The notes under the pieces are model-generated. The model ran no database searches, was not told the DNA's origin, and saw nothing but the letters and a program-made list of their open reading frames with translations. This document shows positions 54,240 through 63,985 of a stretch of DNA of 64,000 bases, piece by piece. Position 1 is the first letter of the stretch; each line of letters begins with the position of its first letter. The DNA lies in assembly GCA_030522415.1 (NCBI GenBank), contig CM060104.1, positions 22,127,325 to 22,191,324 on the forward strand, in the 5' to 3' direction. Source of the stretch: Channallabes apus (taxonomy: Eukaryota; Chordata; Actinopteri; Siluriformes; Clariidae). The position numbers and the translations under genes were made by a program.

Positions 54240-55363
54240 TGCTGCGCTCCGGACATCCTATTACGAAGGGCTGGCATCAAGTATAAAGGATGAATTCAAA
54301 GCCAGAAGCCAGCCCCGAGATCCCTGCCGCTTGCTCCCACCTATCACTGTGCTGCACCTCCACCACCGACCACCTTCACCACTGCTACCACTGGATCTGT
54401 CAGATCTCCACCTCCTGCCGTGGTTGACACCGGAGCCGGGGAACCCATGCAATTAGGATGCACCTCCTTGGCTGCTGCAGAACGGGAGTGGTGATATCGA
54501 GAAGGACTCTGTGCCTACTGCGGGTCGGCAATGCATCACCGGGCGATTTGCCCATTCCGGCCCATTGATTTGCAGGCCCGGTGAGAAATGAGAGTCACTC
54601 ACCGGGTCACCTTCTCCAACTCCTCCCGTCTCACGGTTCAAGTGCACCTCCAATTTGACCACAAACGAGGCAGACGTGCTGCATTCATCGACTCCGGGGC
54701 AGTAGGTAACTTCATTGACTCTTCTTATGCCAAAAAATTGGGGCATTATCCCAGCCCGTTTGGATTACATCTGACGACGGTCGGCCCCTATCCACCAGCC
54801 CCCAATTACCACCCAAACTCAACCAATCACCCTCTTCATCGACAAACACCAAGAACAGCTTCGTTTTCACGTCACCTCTATCTCTTCACCTTCCATCATC
54901 CTTGGACATCCCTGGCTACTACAACACGACCCCCTCATCTCCTGGACACAAAACCGAATTTTACAGTGGGGTACGACCTGCACCGAACTATACTTCTAAA
55001 CTAAACTTCTGGTGGCCATCTCTCGCTAAGGACGTCAAAGAGTTCGTTCAAGCGTGCCCTGTGTGCGCCAGGGCCAAAGACACTAACCAACCCAAACCTG
55101 GAGACCTTCAACCCATTGCGGTTCCCCGTCGGCCCTAGACGCACATTGCCATCGACTTTGTCGTGGGCCTGTCGGTCTCTGATGGAAAATATACCATCAT
55201 GACCATTGTCGATCGGTTCTCTAAAGCCGTGCACCTGGTGGCTCTCGCCAGACTCCCGTCAGCCAAAAGTACAGCTGAGCTGATATTAGAGCACGTAGTC
55301 CGTCTGCATGGGTTCCCCAAGGACATCGTCTCGGACAGAAGGCCCCAGTTTACTGACAATTAA
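54240..55363 (+). mobile_element. Internally deleted Ty3/gypsy LTR-retrotransposon fragment
   Basis: Three pieces lie in the right order. A gag C-terminus has one CCHC zinc knuckle (CAYCGSAMHHRAIC, about 54510-54560). An aspartic protease carries the FIDSGAVGNFID motif (about 54685-54720). An integrase (about 55005-55363) has WPSLAKDVKEFVQACPVCAR, then after one stop [20 protein letters not shown]. Reverse transcriptase and RNase H are missing between protease and integrase, and no LTRs were recognised. The integrase ends before its third catalytic acid. It is a dead remnant. Confidence 0.85.
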
Positions 55364-55379
55364 TAAGAAATACCTTCTC

Positions 55380-55660
55380 TGAGAGTTTATATGTTACATC
55401 CATAACGCGTAATGTCGTATCCATGATGCTTGAATTGACGAAGACAAAATAATGTTTTCCTTTTTATTGTATATTGTAAATTTTACTGCAATTAACCATA
55501 TTTTCATATGTTTTTAACTGTTAAATTTAAGGTCTTACTCTGTAAAACTAATTACTAGTTTTTCACGGTAAAATACTGTGAAATACGTTTTTTACCCCGT
55601 AGCATTTATACAGTATTTTACTGTTAAATGTACGGACATTTTTACAGTGTGCATTCTATC
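55380..55660. repeat. MITE-like AT-rich repeat
   Basis: Words such as GGTAAAATACTGTGAAATAC and TTTTACTGTTAAATGTACGG with TTTTACAGTGTG at the end resemble a fish non-autonomous element. Non-coding. Confidence 0.4.
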
Positions 55661-56380
55661 TGCATACATAAGTGTGTGTTTGCTTACAAATAATAAACTT
55701 GCATCATGTTGTCTGACTCACTATGATGTAGCCTGGTGTTTTTTATGATTGTATAACGTAATGTGTCCTGATAAATGTAAAGGCATTTGCTAAACACCCT
55801 TGTTTAATTCTTGACTGCTCAAACAGTGGAAAGAAGGAAACACCCATGCAGAACAAAGATTTACAAGAACACTAATTGCAACATGACTTGCAATTTCACT
55901 TTTCTTTATTTTAGGCTAAAAGTACATACATCTGAAACAATTACAAAACCGCGTTAACGTGTTTTGTAGTAAATTGTACATGCTTGTTTGATCATACTAC
56001 TGAAGATAAACAGATCACAACCTATGAAAAGCCTATGAAATGAACATAATCTACTACTACATTAAAATCATGATAAATAAAATTTAGTCATGTGTTAGCC
56101 ACATAAGCATAAAAAGTTCACTGCATATAGTAGCCTAGACATTGCTACACAGCTTTGATTATTAGACCAGAATTAATACAGTGATATTGCATCTAAGGTC
56201 AGTAAATGGTCAGTATTTACATTAGTTACAGGTAATAATGTAAGAAAATAAGAAAAAGAAAATATTTTCACACCTACTGAAGTACTACTATTTCATTAGC
56301 ATGAAGCTCATTATATACTGTTTATAATATTTTTTTCATAGAAATCCTTCTAGACTATGTCACCTTATAAATCCTGATGA

Positions 56381-56962
56381 TCACATGAAGTTGACTAAGG
56401 CTGTTGACAGCAATGTGAATATTAGAAGAACAATATTAAGATTTACAAATTGTGCCTGGTTTGGATTTTTGCAGGCTGGTTTGTTGTCTGGTCCAACATT
56501 GTTTGGATTGGGTTGAAAATGCACAGGGAGGCAGGAATCCCCAAGCTGATCACAAGCCAATAAAAGATATTTAGTCTCTTGGGTGACATTGTGTACAATA
56601 CAGTTCTTGTTCACACGTACGGTAGTGAAGGTGAATTGCTGTCTGCTGACACATATGTTACCACTGTATATTGCACCTCCAGAAGTAGAGCAGACGTTAT
56701 CCACTTGTTGCTTCTGGTCAAACGGAATAAAAGACTGAACTGGTCGATCGCATGTTCCTATATGTTTAATACAAGCTTGCCACAGGTTTTGGTCAAGATT
56801 TTCTGAGGCATTTAAACATACATGCTTCTCCAGAAACATATTGAAAGCATTCTGATTGGGCGAATCCATGCAGGGGTATGGGTTAAACTCTAAAGATTCA
56901 GGAGCCAGTTCTTGAGCAAGAAGTGTCCCGAAGAATAGCACAGACACGATGTAGGAGGACAT
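56381..56962 (-). CDS. RNase A-superfamily-like protein with hydrophobic C-terminal tail, copy 1
   Basis: 193 residues. Residues 1-18 form a signal peptide. The fold signature runs NAFNMFLEKHV (His47, equivalent to RNase A His12), then CDRPVQSFIP (equivalent to the CKPVNTF signature, catalytic Lys replaced by Asp-Arg), then LLLACDQLG and CLPVHF (His148, equivalent to His119). It has ten cysteines after the signal and N-glycosylation sequons at Asn51 and Asn125. After CLPVHF there is a 44-residue extension absent from ordinary secreted RNases, ending in a hydrophobic stretch (172-193) like a GPI-anchor signal. The start is fixed by a splice acceptor (CAG ending 56977) 14 bases upstream. Family activity is RNA cleavage, and some members act in host defence. 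Here weak catalysis or a binding role is possible. Related by duplication to 62363-62938. Confidence 0.8.
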   Translation of the reverse strand: MSSYIVSVLFFGTLLAQELAPESLEFNPYPCMDSPNQNAFNMFLEKHVCLNASENLDQNLWQACIKHIGTCDRPVQSFIPFDQKQQVDNVCSTSGGAIYSGNICVSRQQFTFTTVRVNKNCIVHNVTQETKYLLLACDQLGDSCLPVHFQPNPNNVGPDNKPACKNPNQAQFVNLNIVLLIFTLLSTALVNFM

Positions 56963-56976
56963 AGTGTATCTTGTCT

Positions 56977-57158
56977 CTGAAAAAGAAATAAATGAATGAG
57001 TTGAACATCCATTATTTTCTTTCTCCTTATTATATGTTAAGGACTTTTATTAATATTTGACCACAGTATACTCATCTGTTAAATTATGTATTTTTAAAAA
57101 TGTGCATTTTACAAATAGCAGCATTAGGTTTTGTTTAAGAAAAGGAGACATACATTAC
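56977..57158 (-). other. Intron in the 5' leader of RNase-like copy 1
   Basis: Minus-strand donor CTG/GTAATG at 57158 and acceptor TTTTTCAG at 56977 enclose 182 bp. The untranslated exon before it (from 57159 rightward) is conserved in copies 2 and 3. A single intron in the 5' leader just before the coding exon is the known gene plan of vertebrate RNase A genes, which supports the family call. Confidence 0.75.
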
Positions 57159-57159
57159 C

Positions 57160-57360
57160 AGTGTATGGTCATATGTTGACAAAGCAGCTCTATCTTGCTG
57201 TGCTGACTGACCACTAATGTCCTGACTTCTCTTGAACACCTGGCACCTTTTACTTTCAATTCCAGTATGCTTTGCAAACTTCTGGTGTTATCAATATAAC
57301 TACTTCCTCTTATCAGAGTGCAATGTTTTCCACTAGGCATTTATCCAATAGCTTTCTTAA
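57160..57360 (-). promoter_or_regulatory. Leader exon and probable promoter of RNase-like copy 1
   Basis: Minus strand holds GAGGAAGT (57302-57309 on the plus strand as ACTTCCTC), a good ETS/PU.1 core, and a nearby inverted CCAAT (GCTATTGGAT). No clear TATA. The same GAGGAAGT is kept at 63257-63264 upstream of copy 2. PU.1-type promoters drive leukocyte genes, so blood-cell expression is a reasonable inference only. Confidence 0.45.
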
Positions 57361-58164
57361 AAGCCTGTGTCAGATCTTACTTTACTTACGATTTAGTTTA
57401 AAACAATAGAGCACTAATGTAATACCAAATTTTTAAAGGGCTAGTTGGTTCTTTTTTTTCCACTCTACACAAATACATGTATCTATTCTTTCTACAAAAA
57501 TTTGCAGACCTGCATATTTATACTGTATATTTATGCTGCCACTTATCTAAAGGTGAAGAAACTGATTTACACTAGTTAAAACAATAGAGCCATAATATCA
57601 TGCAAAAAAATAATAATATTTAACTTGAAATCAGAGTGTGACCTGCCTATTTATACTGTATATTCATGCTGTCGACTTATCTAAATGTTAATAAACTGAA
57701 GCTTTCCATGTGCTGTAAGACAGAAGCTATGAAGTTTAGGTTTATTCACTAAAATGAAATAAATTCACTTTTTATTTTACAAATACCTTTTATAGAATGC
57801 AAAGTAACTAATGTTTTGTGTGAAAACAGACTTTTCAGGCTAATGAAGCAGCACCTCTAGTCATCACTGATCATTGAAATACATACTGTACATTAGTAAG
57901 ACACAACCCTTTAAGTTTCACAACCCTTTCTGAAACTAAACAGTAACAGAGTTCCTCAAACAGAGTTCCAGCTTCTGTTTCCACCATGCTGAATAGACAG
58001 GTATGTAAAATATCAAAAGTTTTTTTTTGTTTGTTTGTTTTTCTAACAGTATAAACTGATCAGTCATGGTAAAGTTAGTCAAGCTACAAATATTATCATT
58101 AAAACCATCAAGGTGACATAGTGGTTGGCATTTAAAACAATAAATAAAGAAAAAATAAATAAAA

Positions 58165-58312
58165 GTAAATGAAAAAAAAGGTATAATATATACTGTACTG
58201 GAATTGCTAATAAATGTTATTGTTAATGTTATGTGGTGTTAATATTATGGCTGATCAGTGATTTATGTGTTTATATCCTTTTGGCTATAAGGTTTACCAG
58301 ACGGCCAAGTAA
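58165..58312. repeat. Duplicated 150-bp segment, first copy
   Basis: AAGGTATAATATATACTGTA through ATATCCTTTTGGCTATAAGG and GACGGCCAAGT recur at about 59515-59672 with few differences. The second copy abuts the (GAAT)n tail of a SINE. Confidence 0.9.
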
Positions 58313-58704
58313 AAAAAAAAAAAAATGACAAAGAGAACATTATAACAGAGCAATCCACGTTTCTATAAATTTAACAAAAAGGATTTTAAAATGCATAGAA
58401 AACACATGTTTTATGTAGAAACACTTTACTTTTTAAGTTAATTAAACAACAGCTCTAGTCATAATTATAACCTAAACAATGAAATACATACATTAGTAAG
58501 ACACAACCCATTAAGTTTCACAATCCTTTCTAAAATTAAAGAGCAAAAAACTTCTTCAAACAAAGTTCCCAGCTTGTTTCCACCATTCTGAAGAAACAAT
58601 GACCATGTATGTAAATTATCAAAATTATTATTTATTATTATTATTTTTTTTAACAATATGAACCAATCAGTCATAATATTACAAAAATTATCATTAGATC
58701 CATC

Positions 58705-58865
58705 TAGGCGGCACGGTGTCATAGTCATTAGCACTGTAGCCTCGCAACTTCAGGTTCAGGTGTTCAACTTTCACCTTGGGTCTGTGTGTGTGGAGTTTTC
58801 ATGTCCTCCTTGTGCTAGGTGGGTTTCCTCCAGCTACTCCAGTTTCCTCCCCAGTCCAAAAATAA
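58705..58865 (+). repeat. Head and core of composite SINE
   Basis: GGCGGCACGGTGTCATAGTC, ATTAGCACTGTAGCCTCGCA and the GTGTGTGTGGAGTTTTCATG to CCTCCCCAGTCC order match the head of the copy at 41291. The B box is diverged. Confidence 0.8.
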
Positions 58866-58914
58866 ATAAATAATATACACAGATCAGTCATAAATTAAAA
58901 AATATTAACAAAAT

Positions 58915-59030
58915 CATCTCAGCAGCATGGTGATGTAGTGGTTAGCACTGTGGTCTTGCAAGTCTAGGGTCAAGGTTTCAAGGTAAGTCCAACCCTGTAC
59001 ACAGGATAAATCAGTATAAAATATGAATGA
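58915..59030 (+). repeat. Short deleted copy of composite SINE
   Basis: AGCAGCATGGTGATGTAGTG plus GTTAGCACTGTGGTCTTGCA joins directly to the tail ACCCTGTACACAGGATAAAT and ATGAATGAATGA. The middle is deleted. Confidence 0.75.
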
Positions 59031-59048
59031 ATGATTAAAACCATAAAG

Positions 59049-59215
59049 TAGGGATGTAACGGTATTGTAAATACCGTCGTACCGCAACAACACTTTATTT
59101 CGATAATACCGTGGTCGCATGACGGTAAAATTATAGGTCTTCTGAGAAACGTTTGCTCAGGCGAATGGAGCGAACGGGAGGTAGATCCAGGAATGCGTAC
59201 ATCCGATTTAAAACC
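59049..59215. mobile_element. hAT-like end fragment
   Basis: TAGGGATGTAACGGTATTGT begins like the left end of the element at 15537, with ATACCG palindromic words and TACCGTGGTCGC after. Only the first 150 bases or so remain. Confidence 0.55.
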
Positions 59216-59241
59216 GGAAAAAATAAATAATAAATAAAAGT

Positions 59242-59517
59242 AAATGTTCTCCCCGTGCTTGGTGGGTTTCCTCCGGGTACTCCGGTTTCCTCCCACAGTC
59301 CAAAGATATGCAGGTTAGGCTAATTGGCGTTCCCAAATTGCCCGTAGTGTGTGATTGGGTGTGTGAGTGTGTGTATGTGTGTGTGCCCTGCGATGGATTG
59401 GCACCCTGTCCAGGGTGTACCCCGCCTAGTGCCCGAAGTCTCCTGGGATAGGCTCCAGGTCCCCCGCGACCCTGAACAGAGGATTAAGCGGTATAGAAAA
59501 TGAATGAATGAATGAAT
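59242..59517 (+). repeat. 5'-truncated composite SINE
   Basis: Starts in the core at TGTTCTCCCCGTGCTTGG and is complete to the terminal (GAAT)n. It is close to identical to the copies at 41291 and 36484. Confidence 0.9.
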
Positions 59518-60195
59518 AAAAGTAAATGGAAAAAAAAAGGTATAATATATATACTGTACTGGAATTGCTAATAAATGTTATTGTTAATGTTATGTGGTGT
59601 TAATATTATGGCTGATCAGTGATTTATGTGTTTATATCCATTTGACTATAAGGTTTATCAGACGGCCAAGTTAAAAGAAAAAAATTGGAGTGGAATTGTA
59701 TTTTATGAATGAACTGGATTTATTTCCTAGGGGGAAAAAATACAAACATTATTTTTTCATTTCGTCCTAGTATTATGGACCTGAATTTTGGTTCTTCTAA
59801 CTGGAACAATCAGCTTGTTCCAAGAATAAACATAAGTGCATACATATAAATCATACCACACCTTTAAGTAACCAAAAATGCTTTTTAATAATTCACATAC
59901 ACTCGAATAATGATGTTATCATGCCCTACCCTTAGAGTAGCACAGTGCCACGCCTAAAACTGTGCACCATTATGAAAGTTCACACATTAAAATTATAACA
60001 ACATTGTCGAGCCCTCACTGGCTGCCTACAGAAGAATAAAGATGACAGTGAAAAAATGGGCGTGTGAGGGGGCGTGAATGGAAATATGGACCGCTGACTG
60101 TGTGGATACAGTTTGTCGTCTCTTCTGTAATGAATAAAAAGGGACGTGGAATGTGTTAGAGCTTATACCAATACTTATCATTCTTTTAGTTTTCT
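59518..60195. other. Spacer with duplicated segment, otherwise nothing
   Basis: The first 155 bases are the second copy of 58165-58312. The rest is AT-rich without a recognised gene. Confidence 0.6.
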
Positions 60196-60375
60196 TAATC
60201 TTATGTAGACTGAATTGGTTGATTGGATGCCCTTATCTGAATAATATAAGCTTGCCACTGGTTTGGGTCAAGAGTTGCTGGGGCATTTGCATGTACATGC
60301 CTGTCCAGGACCTTGTCGTAAGCCTAAATCTTGTGAGAAATCATGAAGGGATAAGGATAACTCTTCAAGTTTGGT
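60196..60375 (-). pseudogene. RNase A-like pseudogene (middle copy)
   Basis: Plus-strand blocks ACTGAATTGGTTGATTGGAT, AAGCTTGCCACTGGTTTGGG and TACATGCCTGTCCAGGACCT follow the order and spacing of 62729-62830 in copy 2. They represent the inverse of the N-terminal half of the gene, from the QSF region back toward the FLEKHV helix. The frame is broken by substitutions and indels. The C-terminal half is not recognisable. Confidence 0.75.
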
Positions 60376-60399
60376 AAGCATTGCCCTCATGAAAAAGAC

Positions 60400-60990
60400 A
60401 AATTATTATTATTGGATCCTCAATCTCTAGGCAGTTATTTGGATACAATCTCTGGTTGTGTGCATCACACGTGTAGCAGGCTCAATAAAGACCTGGTTGT
60501 TTGAACAAGTACAGCATTTTCTTTACTCAAGAAATACAAATTCTATAAAGGTTCATGTTTTAGGTGTTTTAGATCTGAAACCTGGGTGCAGAGAAGAGTG
60601 TTACAGGGCAGTTTAGTCCAGCTTTTGCCATGCAAAATCACAGGAAATGCAATTTTGCGCCTGTTCATAGCACCTAGTCTTTTATAATAAGATATTTTAG
60701 CCAGGCGTATTCAACAACATGAAAATCGAGAATAGTGACAATAAACCTGTAAGTTGATGACGATGTACTGTGATGCATTTACTGTGTCAGTATTGGCCAT
60801 TCTATTTTAACATTTTAAAACGGTCAACTCTATTTTACCTTGATTTGTGGATATAATGTTAAATGACAAATGTTAATATTTGATTTGTTGCAAGAACTTC
60901 AGTAGATTTTCGTTGACAGCAAGAACATTCAGTTGTTAAATTCAGATGCCCCACTAATAATAATAAAAATCAAATCAAATAATAATAATG
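60400..60990. other. Spacer inside the RNase-like cluster
   Basis: CTCTGGTTGTGTGCATCACA at 60450 resembles 36247-36275. Otherwise no feature recognised. Confidence 0.4.
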
Positions 60991-61002
60991 AGATACATTA
61001 CC

Positions 61003-61155
61003 AGTGTAGAGTGATATGTAGATGAAGCATCTCTGTCTGTGCTGACTGACCACTGAATCACATGTCCCCTGAGTTTTCTTTTACTCCGCATTTTAATATA
61101 CTTCCTACTCTGACCAAGTCAAGTTCACACAGTTAAACTTAGTTTTCCAATTAAA
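61003..61155 (-). pseudogene. Leader exon and upstream region of the RNase-like middle copy
   Basis: GATACATTACCAGTGTAGAG, CTGTGCTGACTGACCACTGA and ATATACTTCCTACTCTGACC match the leader exon and upstream sequence of copies 1 and 2 in order. The ETS-like motif has lost its last bases here. Confidence 0.75.
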
Positions 61156-61675
61156 CTTTTGCACTATAGCTTTTATAATCTTTGTGTTCTGTTAACACTG
61201 TCCTTACAGCCTTGTTGTTTGGTGTCCCAGAGACCCAAACAAGAAAACAAAAATCCAGTCTTTCTACAAATCTGCAGAGCTGTATCTGTGCTGTGTTCCA
61301 GTATCCTCTTGTAATATTGGCTTTATCTTATATTTGAATTAACTGACGCTTTGTCTCTTGTTAATTTCAAGTGAATGAGAAGATATGTGAAGTATAGGAC
61401 TGTTACAGAAACCATTAAACAGAAAAATGTTATAAATGAAATACTGTGTGAATATCCCACATCTGGGCAGCCGTGGTGCCAATTGTAGCATCTTTTTTGA
61501 GGAAAAATATAAAACCTACTGTCATTGCCATTTCTGAAAGCAAAAAGGATTATTAAATACCAGTAACCAATAACGATTTATGGGAGTGTTTTATTTGAAA
61601 TAAGATCCATATATTTTTGCACATTTTGGTATACATATCACTGTATATTCGGCATTCCATCTGCATACATGAGTG
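61156..61675. other. Spacer, nothing recognised
   Basis: No clear repeat or coding signal. Diverged remains of the duplication unit upstream of the middle copy may be present. Confidence 0.4.
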
Positions 61676-62362
61676 TGTGTTGGTTAACAAATAATAAAGT
61701 TGCATCATGTTGTCTGACTGACTATGTGATGTAGCCTGGTGTTTTATATGATTGTATAACGTAATGTGTCCTGATCAATATAAAGGCATTTGCTTAAAGA
61801 AAAAGACCCTTGTTTAATTCTTGACTGCTCAAACAGTGGAAATAAGCCAACAATTCATAAAATGTACTACAAAACAGTGTTAATGACTTTTTTAGTATAT
61901 TGTACATGTACATAAGATAAACGAATCACAACCTATAAAAAATAACTATAAAATGAACATAATCTACTACTATATTAAAATCATGATAAATAAAATATTT
62001 TGCTACAATTTGGTCATGTGTTAGCCACATAAGCATAGAAGGTTCACTGCATATAGTACATTACTACACATTACTACATATAGTAACCTAGACATTACTA
62101 CACATTACTACATATAACCTAGACATTACTACACACAGCTGTGATTATTAGACCAGAGTAAATACAGTGATTTTGCTGCTAAGGTCAGTATTGCTGTTAG
62201 TATCAGTCATTTACAGTAATTTACATTAATTATGTTACCCACACTGATGTGATTATACTGACGGGTTTCACACCTTCTGAAGTACTACTATTTCTTTTTT
62301 TTTTACTTTTTTTTTTTTCATAGAAATCCTTCCAGACTATGTCACCTTAATAATCCTGATGA

Positions 62363-62938
62363 TCACATAAAGTTGACTAAGTCTGTTGACAGCAATGTGA
62401 ATATTAGAAGGACAAGATTAAGATGTACAAATTGTGCCTGGTTCTGTATATTTGGATTTTTGCAGGGTGGTTTGTTGTCTGGTCCAACATTGTCTCGATT
62501 GGGTTGAAAATGCACAGGGAGGCAGAAATCCCCGAGCTGATCACAAGCCAATAAAAGATATTTAGTCTCTTGGATGACATTGTATACAATACAGTTGTTG
62601 TCCACAAAAACGGTAGTGAAGGTGAATTGCTGTCTGCTGACACACATGTCATCACTGTATATTGCACCTCCATACGGAGAGCAGACGTTATCCACCTGTT
62701 GCTTCTGGTCAAAAGGAATAAAAGACTGAACTGGTCGATCGCATGTTCCTATTTGTTTAATAAAAGCTTGCCACCGGTTTTGGTCAAGGTTATCTGGGGA
62801 GTCTGAACGTACATGCTTTGCCAGAAACCTATTGTAAGCGTTCCAATCAAATGAAACCATGCAGGGGTATGGGTTAAACTCTAACAATTCAGGAGCCAGT
62901 CTCAAGAAGAAAAGGACAGACACAATGTAGGAGGTCAT
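62363..62938 (-). CDS. RNase A-superfamily-like protein with hydrophobic C-terminal tail, copy 2
   Basis: 191 residues from the Met equivalent to copy 1 (ATG at 62938-62936). A longer frame to 62998 crosses the splice acceptor (CAG ending 62951) and is not real. Family features are FLAKHV (His42), CDRPVQSF (Asp-Arg in the Lys position), LLLACDQLG, CLPVHF (His143), NKPPCKNP and the hydrophobic end LNLVLLIFTLL. Compared with copy 1 it lacks two cysteines (C49 and C64 of copy 1 become Arg and Phe) and both N-glycosylation sequons. It is intact otherwise. A leader intron of 162 bp (62951-63112) precedes it. Likely a secreted, membrane-tethered protein; substrate unknown. Confidence 0.8.
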   Translation of the reverse strand: MTSYIVSVLFFLRLAPELLEFNPYPCMVSFDWNAYNRFLAKHVRSDSPDNLDQNRWQAFIKQIGTCDRPVQSFIPFDQKQQVDNVCSPYGGAIYSDDMCVSRQQFTFTTVFVDNNCIVYNVIQETKYLLLACDQLGDFCLPVHFQPNRDNVGPDNKPPCKNPNIQNQAQFVHLNLVLLIFTLLSTDLVNFM

Positions 62939-63113
62939 AATGCCTTGTCTCTGAAAAAGAAATAGATGAATGCATTGAATGATAAGCTTATTATGCAATT
63001 GTATTTATATTTTACCACAGTAGATTCAACTGTTAAGTTGTGTCTATTTAAAAATTTGCATTTTACAAATAACAGCATTTAGGTTTTTTAAAGCAAAGGA
63101 GACGTGCATTACC

Positions 63114-63310
63114 TGTGTATGGTCATATGTTGATAAAGCAGCTCTGTCTTGCTGTGCTGACTGACCACTAATGTCCTCTGAGTTCTCTTGAACACTTGAC
63201 CCCTTTTACTTTCAATTCCAGTATGCTTTGCAATACTTCTGGTATACAATAGAACTACTTCCTCTTCCATCAGAGTGAAATGTTTTCCAGTAGGCTTTTA
63301 TGCAATAGCT
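63114..63310 (-). promoter_or_regulatory. Leader exon and probable promoter of RNase-like copy 2
   Basis: The donor ACAG/GTAATG at 63112 ends the leader exon. The GAGGAAGT motif (63257-63264) is conserved with copy 1, while the nearby CCAAT has changed (GCTATTGCAT). Confidence 0.45.
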
Positions 63311-63804
63311 TTCTTAAAAGCCTGTGTCTGATCTTACTTTAGTTATGATTTACACTAGTTAAAACAATAGAGCCATAATATCATGCAAAAAATAATAACA
63401 TTTAACTTGAAATCAGAGTGTGACCTGCCTATTATCTAAATGTTAATAAACTGAAGCTTGATATGTTCTGTAAGACAGGGGCTATAAAGTATAGGTTCAT
63501 GAAATAAAAATGAAATAAATGCACTTGTATATAAATTTTACAAATACATTTTTTTAAATGCAAAGTAACTAATGTTTTGTATAGAAACAGATTAGAATGG
63601 TTTTCACTCTACCTTTCAGGCATCTTAAGTCATTATTATAAAAAAAACAAACAAACATTGAAGTACATACATTAGTAAGACACAACCCTTTAAGTTTCAC
63701 AACCGTTTTTTAAACTAAAGAGTAACAGAGTTCACAGCTTCTGTTTCCACCATGCTGAATAGGCAATGACCATGTATGTAAAATATCAAAATGGTAAACA
63801 TAAA

Positions 63805-63985
63805 ATGTTAGCACTGTGGCCTTGCTCCTCCATGGTCAAGGGTTCAACTTATGCCTAAGTGCATGGACAGTTCAAAGACATGACGATTGGGTTAACTGGT
63901 TGCTAGCAGCACATCTATATATGCATCCTGGGATCGGACTTGTTTGTCCAGTGCATCCTACCGATTATTTATGGATTGGCTTCTT
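63805..63985 (+). repeat. Diverged composite SINE at the window edge
   Basis: GTTAGCACTGTGGCCTTGCT and TCAAGGGTTCAACTTATGCC correspond to A- and B-box regions. Then comes GACAGTTCAAAGACATGACG and ATGCATCCTGGGATCGG. Heavily mutated. Confidence 0.6.

Larger units (their letters stand above)
55670..58010 (-). repeat. Duplication unit 1 of the RNase A-like cluster
   Basis: The left edge ATAATAAACTTGCATCATGT matches 61690, and the right part matches through TTTCCACCATGCTGAATAG at about 63760. The unit holds gene, intron, untranslated exon and upstream sequence. Unit 2 is about 61680-63780. Similarity is high but interrupted by small indels, so the duplication is not very recent. Confidence 0.85.
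61680..63780 (-). repeat. Duplication unit 2 of the RNase-like cluster
   Basis: Matches 55670-58010 in order. Near 62050-62125 it has an extra short tandem run of ACATTACTACATATAGTA words not present in unit 1. Confidence 0.85.

Noticed and set aside
54588..55004. 138-codon frame as an intact gene
   Set aside because: It is the protease part of the Ty3/gypsy remnant running into out-of-frame deleted sequence.
56579..56806. Plus-strand open frame inside RNase-like copy 1 (and 62570-62806 in copy 2)
   Set aside because: Antisense of the real genes. It is conserved only because the sense protein is conserved.
60153..60377. Plus-strand 74-codon frame rich in Ile and Leu
   Set aside because: It reads antisense through the RNase-like pseudogene and a T-rich stretch. 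There is no independent support.
62939..62998. Upstream 20 codons of the longer frame before RNase-like copy 2
   Set aside because: They lie inside the leader intron. The acceptor at 62951 and alignment with copy 1 fix the start at 62938.
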